A stretch of 44,448 nt of DNA, from the NCBI GenBank assembly GCA_031272365.1, contig JAISTX010000045.1, forward strand, positions 1 to 44,448, in the 5' to 3' direction. Positions 1-9,000 of this stretch are shown here, in pieces (the stretch's first letter is position 1; each line of letters opens with the position of its first letter). Below the pieces are notes generated by a model. That model saw only the letters and a list, made by a program, of their open reading frames with translations, ran no database searches and was not told the DNA's origin. The translations under genes and the position numbers were made by a program. Origin of the DNA: Eubacteriales Family XIII. Incertae Sedis bacterium (GTDB taxonomy: Bacteria; Bacillota; Clostridia; Peptostreptococcales; Anaerovoracaceae).

Positions 1-3000
1 TACGGCACGACAGATATCAGTGGCGCCGACCAGGGAGCAGTGGCCAACTACGGCGCCTTTGAGTCCGCCCTGCTCACGCAGCTGACCTTAGACAATCTGC
101 CTAATCTGGAGGTCATCGGAAATGAATCCTTCAAGAAATCACCGCTGGAGAGCCTGACCCTGACCAATCTGCCGAAGCTCCAGGTCATTGGCGAGCGCAG
201 CTTCCAGAACGCGACTTCGCTCACGGCGCTTGATTTATCCAATCTGCCGGCGCTGGAAATCATCGGTGACAATGCCTTTGAGAACGCGCCCATCGAGACG
301 CTGAACCTGCAGGGCGATACCGCGCTGAAAAAAATCTGCTACCGCGCCTTCTACAAAAATCGGCTGACGACGGTGGACCTCAGCGGACTCATTAGCCTGG
401 AAATCATCGGCTCGCGCGCCTTCTCCGACGGCTCCGCGCCCGGCATCGCGGGCGGCGGCGGCGCGGCGATCACCTCGCTCAACCTGTCCAATACGCCCTC
501 GCTGAAGATCATCGGCAGCGTGGACGGCGGTTCTCTGGGCGATGACTACAAGAAGGCTACTTACTACCTCTGCGGGGAGGGCGGCCGCACCTTCTACGGC
601 GCCAACCTCACTTCACTGGACTTGTCCGGGTGCCCCAATCTGGAATCCGTCGGCTTTGCGGCCTTCTTGAGCGCGCCCATCGAGGAGCTGGACTTCACGG
701 GGCTGAACCGTCTCCGGTATATCGGGATGCTCGCCTTCGCCTCCTATGCCGGCACCTCGCTGGAGATCCGCGACCTGCCCGCGCTCTATGAGATCGGAGG
801 CCTCGCGTTCTCCAGCGGCCGCGTCACCTCGCGTCTGACGGACATGACGCTCGAAAACCTGCCGGCGCTGCGCTGGCTCTCCGAGCAGCAGTCGTTTGCC
901 TACGACGCAGACGGCAACCTCGTCACGGACAATCAGGGCTACAATACGACGCATATCGGCGGGACGGCGAACAGCGCTTACAACAAACTCACGACGCTGA
1001 CGCTCCGGAATCTGCCGGATCTCAACTGCATCCCGCCGCATATCTTCTACGCGTCGCCGCTCACCTCCCTGACGCTCGAAGACCTCGGCATCCGCGCCAT
1101 CGGCTACCAGGCCTTTCAGGGGGCGAAGCTGACGGGCCTCGATCTGTCGACCGGCCTTACGGAGCTCGCCGCCATCGACCGGCTCGCCTTCCGGGACGCG
1201 CCGGTCACAAGGCTCGACGCGCTGAATCTGCCCCGGCTCCGCACCATCGGCGCCGAGGCGTTCTACCGCTCCTCGCTCACCGACCTCGATCTGACCGATT
1301 CGACGGAATTCCTCGGCTTCCCCACCTCTCTCGATACGGACGGCGTGACGGTGCTGAAGCGTGCCTTCGGCGATTCGAGCGCCAATACGGCGCCTGGTTC
1401 GCAGCTCAATTTTGTCCTCATCGGCGGCATCGGCGCGGACAACGCAACGGACAGCCTGTACATCCAGGACGACAGCGCCATGAGCAATACCGACCAGACC
1501 TTCAACAAAAACGACTACGTGCCCGTGTACGTCCTCGGCGACAGCCGCAGCGTCGTCACGCAAAACGGTTATACGCTGAACCCCGTCAATATCATGACGA
1601 GCTATGTCTATGTCGGCGTGGACGGCATGCCGGGCACCGCGGACGATGTGCCGCTGCGGCCCGACCGCATCACGCGCGGCGAGTACCACGCGGGGTCGAG
1701 CACGGCGGAGGTCACGGCCATGAAGGTCTTCGGCTACAAACTCATCGCGGGCGTGACGAGCCCGACGACGATCAGCGTCGTGCTGCCGACCGCGGGCAAT
1801 CTGGCCGACCCGGACTACGTCGAGATGCCGACCAACGCGTACACGTTCTACTATGAGCAGGATCCCGACGCGCTGAGCGGCGCCTCCTATCATATCTACG
1901 AGGACGGCATCACGACGCGTGCCCTCATCGGCAATTCGCTGACCTCGACCTTCCAGATCAGCAACGGCGGCATCGACGCCGGCAGCAAGATCGGTGCCGG
2001 CTGGACGGTGCAGGTCGTCTACGACCCGACGCGCGTGCTGTTCCAGCAGGCCTCCTCGGGCGGCGGGTATTACACGGCCGTAAACGACCCGCTCGCGGGC
2101 GTCGTCACCTTCACCTTCCTCACGGACATCCCGGACGGGCTGTTTGCGCCGACGCTGTGGTGGAAGCTGATCCCGGGGCGCACGGAGCAGGAGCGGCCTT
2201 TCCCGCTCTACGTCTCGCTCATGAAGCCGGACGGCACGGCCGTGGCCGAGGCCGACCCCATCGTGTACCTGAGCGGGTTTTACGAGAAGCCGAACATCAC
2301 GAAATACGCCTCGAGCGCATCCCTGACGGCGAAGACATGGCAGGACGACGCGGCCGTCTATGACGGCGGGTGGCTCGAGGAGAAAAAGCGGTACGCAAAC
2401 CCGACGGCCCTGTGGGTGCGCTACGATTTTGCGGTAGGCAATAACAAACCTTTCATGCGCAACATTGACTGCATCACCTACACCGACACGCTGCCGACCT
2501 ATATCATGAACAGCATCCACGACCCGGAGCTCTCCGCGGGCGGCACGCAGGTGACCGGCGTCGCGGCCTTCGACCCGGCCCGGAACCCCGGCTGGCAGAT
2601 CACGGAGCTTGTCTCCCTCGGCGGGGACGGGCTGTACGGGACGGAGGACGACCGGGCGTGGATCTACGACACGGGGCCGAACGGGGTGTATGGCGACAGC
2701 GACGATTTCGCGTACCGGGACGTGTACGTGAACGCGACGGATCCGCCGGCGCGGGAGACGGAGGCGATTGCAAACCTCGTGCCCGTGAAGGTCAGCTATA
2801 CGTTTGACAACCTCTGCACGATGAACCCACCGGTGCCGTCTCTCGTGCTGGACTTCCCCTATGCCTGGGAAGGGCAGACGTTCACCAACAAGGTCTCGTT
2901 TGTGGCGGATGTATACCGGCCCGCCTTTGCGGACGACCTGACGTTTTCCGCCTCCGATTCGATCCGGACGATCATCTCGTCCACCCGCCCGGGCAATTTT

Positions 3001-6000
3001 GTGAAATGGTTTGTCAAGCCGCATGATTCGGCGGATGTCGACTACGCCGGCGACGGGCTTGTGCCCACCTCGCCATCCATCCCGGCGGGGGCGGACGACC
3101 GCCATCCGGACGGCGTGGCCGCGGTGACGCGCTGCGGGACGGACGGCGCGGTGCTCGCCGACACGCAGGGGTGGTTCTACGACAGCGTGCCGGACAAAAC
3201 GGGGGAGCTGGTCTGGACGATCGGCGTCTCCGGGGAATACGGCGACGACACGGTTTTCCCGGACGGGACGTACTGGAAAGACATCGCGTTCACGGACGTG
3301 CTCTACGACGCCCGCCTGAAATACACGGCGGTCGGGGTCGGTGCGTTCGGGCCAGCCACCGTCACGGCCTATGGCGCGGACGGCGCGGTTTTGTATGCCC
3401 GCGCGAAGGTGGCGGCCGGGGCGAAGGTCTCGTTCCCGGCGGGCATCCAGGAGGCCATCGTGCGGGTGACCGTCACGGATTCGCAGAAGAAGATCCGGGG
3501 CGGGGAGACGGAGGCCGTCACGATCTATACGATGCTCAAGGACCCGACGCTGACCTGGGAGGAGATCACGGCGAACGGCACCGACCGGGATCCGCGCTAT
3601 GACCCCGCCACGAATACGGGCGGTGAGTATTTCTGGAACCTCGGGGAGGCGGACCGTACGCTCGTCGTGACGACGACCGACGCGGCCACGGGGCAGGCGG
3701 AGCTCGTCGAGCATCCCCCGGAGCACGTGGATTCCTGGCACAGTGTGCGGATCCACAACCTGACGGAAGGGCTCGGCATCAGCAAGAAATCCGACAACCA
3801 GGAAGGCACCTATATCGCCGGCAAGGCGCTGAATTATTCGATTCAATTGGACACCTATGACGGCAACAACCCCATTGACTGCAAGAATGTCTCGATGGTG
3901 CTCGAGGATGTGGAGATCGTCGACGTCATCCCGCCGTCCTATCTGTTCGAAGGGTTCACGCCGAGCCAGGCGCTGGTGGAGGCGGCGTCGGACGACCTCG
4001 CCTGGGTCTACGAGGCGGACGGGTTCACGGACGCGAACGGGGAAGTGTACGACGTGCTGCGCATCACGGCGGGCAGCCTGACGGTGAGCGGGCTGTGGGA
4101 ATACGACCATGACCACGACGGCGGCGCCAAAACCGCCGCGATCGCGAATGAACCGCGCGGCGGCATCGGGCGGGTCACGGGGCGCATCAACCCGGGCGCG
4201 GGGGCGCAGTCGGTCGTGAACCGCGTCTACCTCAACTACGCGCCCAACGCATCGGTGTACCGAGTCGGCACGAATACGGAGGATTATTATCCGGAAATGT
4301 ACCTGAAGGACGGCGTCACGCCCAACCCGGACTACGGTGTGGCGCAGATCGTCGACGGGCTGGCCACGGGCAACCATCCGTTCCCGGGCGAGGCGCAGGT
4401 GGCGGTCGGCACGGATGTCGGGGAGACGGGCATCACGAAGCAGATGGTATCGCAGAAGTCCATCCGCGCGCGGTCGAGCGCGTCGACGTGGGGGCAGTGG
4501 GTGTCGTCGTTCAAGGACGAGCCGATGGCGGGCGTCTCGACGGGCGGCGTGCAGGCGGCCTGGGCGTATGAGTTCCAGTATCGACTGCTGATCAGCAACA
4601 ACACGGACACGACGGCGCGGGAGCACAGCTTCAAGGTGTATGACGTGCTGCCAGCCGTCGGCGACCAGTCCATCGTCGCGGGCGGGTCGGGCGTGCGGAG
4701 CGCGCGGGACAGCGAGTTCCGCAATACGCTGAAGGGCGTGACGGCGCCGGACGGCTATGTGGTTGAATATCTGCTGGCGCCAAGCGGGTTGGAGATACCT
4801 TCGGTGTTCCCGGACGCGGACGGCACGCCGGGGCCGTCGGAGAACGATTCGATGGCGTGGCTCGACGCGCAGCCCGACGCGCCGTCGCCGGTGTCGGATT
4901 TTGTCTGGGTGGCCGCGCCGCTCGTGTCCTCGTCGGGCGGCAAGTCTGTATACGATGTGTCGGGCATCGACGAGACGCAGATCCGCGCGATCCGTTTCCT
5001 GGGCGGACCGTCGGTTTTCTTAGACGAAAACAAGCAGCTGGAGATCATCCTCGACATGCAGGCGCCGATGACTGATGTGGACGTCGGTATGCGGGCGGTC
5101 AACAGCTTTGCGTGGGTGTGCAATATCCAGCCGACGCTCATCGAGCCGCCGCCGGTCTACAACGAGATACTGCCGTTCCCGGCGAGCGTCCGCGTGACGA
5201 AGGTGGCGGCGGGCACCGGCCAGGGTCTCGCGGGCGCGGTGTTCGGGCTCTATGACGACGGCGGCACGCCGGACGACCCGGACGACGATGTGCTGCTGCA
5301 GAAGAAGACATCTGCTTCGGGCACCGGGAACGTGACGTTCACGGGGGTCGCGGCGGGCACGTATGTCGTGAAGGAGATCACGGCGCCCGCGGGATACGCG
5401 TTGAATGAGAACAGCTGGAAGGTCACAGTGCTGCCGAAGGCGGTGCCCTGGGAATACTATGTGTCGGCGGTGCCGGTATTGACGACGGACGGGTCGTACG
5501 CGGATGCCGTGGGCGTGGCGGCGGGCGACCCGGAACCGCCGGGCGTCGCGCCGGTGCCCGACACGCCGCTGCCCTCCCGCATCGAGCTGTACAAGGTGGC
5601 GCTGGCCGACGACGATACGCACAGCACCGTCGCGGGCCCGCTCGCGGGCGCGGTGTTCGGGCTGTACGGCGACAGCGGCTGCACGGCGCTGCTCGGGTCG
5701 CGGACGACGGACGCTGCAGGCTATGCCGCGTGGGAGGAGCTCGCGCCGGGCATATACTATGTGAAGGAGATCTCCGCGCCGACGGGCTATGTGCTACCTT
5801 CTCCGGTACCGGTCTTTGCGGTGGAGGTGAAGGGGGGTGCGGATCACCGGGACGCGTATACGATCGACTATGAGCCTTTGACCGCCGGGGCGGCCGACCC
5901 GGTTCCGAACGAGCCGAACCCGCTGGCGGTGCTGCGCGGCGCGATCCTTTTGTCCAAGGTGGACGGCACGGACGATGCCGGGGCGCTCACGGGCGCGACG

Positions 6001-9000
6001 TTCCGGATCTCGCGCGCGGCGGTGCCGGAGTACCAGGACGCCCGCGTGAATGCCACGCGCGCCGACCGGCTACAGGCGGCGAACGAATGGCAGGCGTGGT
6101 CGCAGACGGTGACGGTCGGCGCGGACGGGAGGGTCGCGTGGACGGGCCTGCTCGCGCTGGAGGATGCCCCGCCGCTTGCGGACGGCGTGCTCTACACCAT
6201 CGAGGAGACGGCCGCGCCCGGTGCGCTGCAGCGCGTGAAGCTCACGGTCCGGGTCTACCCCGACCGGAGCGAGGTCGAGGATGTGTGGTATCTGGAGGGC
6301 TCTGAGTGGAAGCCCGCTTCGGACGCGGGGCTCGCGGCGGGCGACCTCGCGTATGACGGCAATACGCTGTTGACCCGGTCGCAGGACGTGACGGTCGTGG
6401 ACAAACTCGCACCCGTGAAGATCATGAAGCTCGGCTTCGGCATCACGGACTACGCGGCGCAGGCCAAACTTCCGACGGAACTTGTGGCCGCGGACGGCAC
6501 GCCGCTCGCGGGGGTGGACTTCCGCGTGTATGAGGAGGACGCCTTGCGGCCGGATCACCTCGGGGCGCTCGCCGCGACGGGCACGACGAACGCGGCGGGG
6601 CAGATCGTCTTCAGCAGCCTGCACGTCGGCCAGGTCTATATCCTGCACGAGGAGACGCTGCCGGAATATTATTTGGATTACATTCAGCGCGATACGGTGT
6701 TCCGGATCGGGGCGGATGGCGCGGCGGAGGGTTTCGTTCCCGCAGACGCGCTGCACCCGCAGGGGCAGTGGGTGCCGTTTGACAATAACGGCATGGTGAC
6801 GGTCGGCAATATCCCGAAGCCGGTGTCGGCGCAGCTTGTGGTCACGAAGACGGAGACGGTGCCGCAGGCCTACGGGCAGGCGAACGCGCCTGCGGCGCAC
6901 CCGTTCGCCCGGACGCAGGCTGTGTGGGGCATCCGGTTCTACATCGATGTGCGGACGGGGCCGGGGGGCGACGGGGTGTATGGCACGGATGACGATGTGT
7001 GGACGGCGTTCACGGATCCGGGGGCGGACGCGACGCCGGGCACGCCGGACGATGTGAATGCGTCCTTCATCGTGACGAGTGACGGCGACGTGACGCGGGA
7101 CTACGACCCGGCCACGGGGCTCGGCGCGCGGTACCGCGACAACCGGGGGACGCTGAACCCGGCGGATGATCAGACGGCGTATCTCGCGAAGGGGCAGGCG
7201 CTTTTAGCCGGGCTCATGACGGGCACGGGCGCGGGGGGCTACTACGGGCTGCCGGACGGGTATTACCGCGTGCGGGAGGAGGCTGCGGGGGATCTCGTGC
7301 CGACGGGGCTCTATCTGCCGCAGACGCAGGTGTACGAGTTTCGCGTGAACGCGGCGGCGGCGCCGGCGGGCGGGCAGTCGTTTGCGTACGCGTTTGTGAA
7401 TACGCCCGTGCAGCCGGTCATGGCGAAGGGCGACTATGTGGGGACGTTCGATACGGGCGACTCGTATGAAAATATGCAGCTGGCGACGGCGTACGCGCTG
7501 CTCGACGGGCAGGGGCGGCATCCGATCGAGATGATCCGCTCCGACGGACGGGTCGATCTGATCGCGGGGCTCGGTGGCGCGGTGTTCGAGATGAAGGACT
7601 ACGCGAGCCCGCATTCGACAGCGGCGTCGGCGCTGGCCGGGACGTGGCTCGTCACGTCGAACGCCGACGGGATATTTGATTTTTCGACGATGGTGGGGAT
7701 CGATGGCACGGTGGGCAGCTTCCCGGGGTTCAACGAGGCGCATAGCTATACGTTCCGGGAAGTCACGCCACCGGCCGGCTACGCGCTGAACACGACGGTC
7801 ACGTACTACTACCCGTCGTACGAGGCGGCGTCGATGCGCGCGAACGGCGGCAAGTGGATCTCGCTCGAAAACCGGGTGCCGTCGCACAAGCTCCAGGTCA
7901 GCAAATACGCGGCCGACACGATGGAGTCGTTGGCGGGGACGACATTTGCCGTGTACTATCCGGACGGCACGCAGGTGTTCACGGACGAGGACGGGACGCT
8001 GTATCCCACGTTTGAGACGGACGCGAACGGGGTGCTGGAACTGCCGGGGCTCGCGCCGGGGACGTATTATCTGAAGGAAGTGGCGGCGCCCGCGGTGGAC
8101 GGTGACGCGGACTACTACGAGGTGAAGCCGGGGTATTACAAGGTGGTCATCGGCGGCACGACGGACGTGCGGGCGGCGGCGCTGCCCGGGGCGGCGCATC
8201 AGACCGACCGGATATCGCCGTTCGTTGACAGCGCGACGGCGGGGGCGGTATACGGGACGGCGGGCGATCCTTCGGCGTACCGCTATGACGGGACGGACGC
8301 GCTGAACCCGGACTATGCGGGTCCGGCGGCGGGCGGCAGGGCATCGGCCTGGGACGCCTATACGAACGCGTACAATTTTGTGTATCCAGCGGCGGTGACG
8401 ACAGAGGGTGACGCGTACGCGGTGGTGACCGACGCGCGGTCGGTCGATCCGTTCACGCTGACCGTTGCGAAGGTGGTGCGCGGCAACCCGCCCGCAAACG
8501 ACCCGGACGACCCGGACGACGACGCGGTGTTCTATTTCCGCGTGGAGACGAGCGTGGACGGCGGGGCAACGTGGCGGGTCTACGGGATGGCGGACGACGG
8601 GGTGACGCCTTTGAACGCAGTGTATACGCGCTATCTGTCGGACGCGGACACGGTCGGCGCGGATGACTATACGGACGCGCACGGGCTGATTCATATGAAG
8701 GATGGCGAGCACGCGACGGTTTCGGCGGGCTTTGCTTTGGGCACGTGGTATCGCATGACGGAGGTGGCGGCGGACGGCACGCCTTTGGAAGGCTGGTATG
8801 CGTCGGTCACGAAGACGGTGCCGGACGATACGGTCTCGCCCGCGGACGCGGATGCGCTGCCGGATGTGGTGGACGCGACGCCGGGCTATGGATCAGTTCC
8901 GCAGGATCAGGTGACAGGGCAGCTGGTAGTGCTCGACACGCACGGCGACAATGCGACGACCGATCTTTCGGGCGCCAACGACGAGGGGCATCATGTCGTG

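Noticed and set aside
40..42. GTG at 40 as the start of the giant surface protein
   Set aside because: The frame is open back to base 1, the sequence before it continues the repeat pattern, and no signal peptide is present, so the gene simply enters from the left.
613..4626. Minus-strand ORF of 1,337 codons opposite the giant adhesin
   Set aside because: It is a shadow of G+C-rich coding DNA: Arg/His/Val-rich, no domain, no ribosome site, opposite a clear LRR protein. The same holds for long minus-strand frames at 17515-20664, 21784-24315 and 28355-31150.
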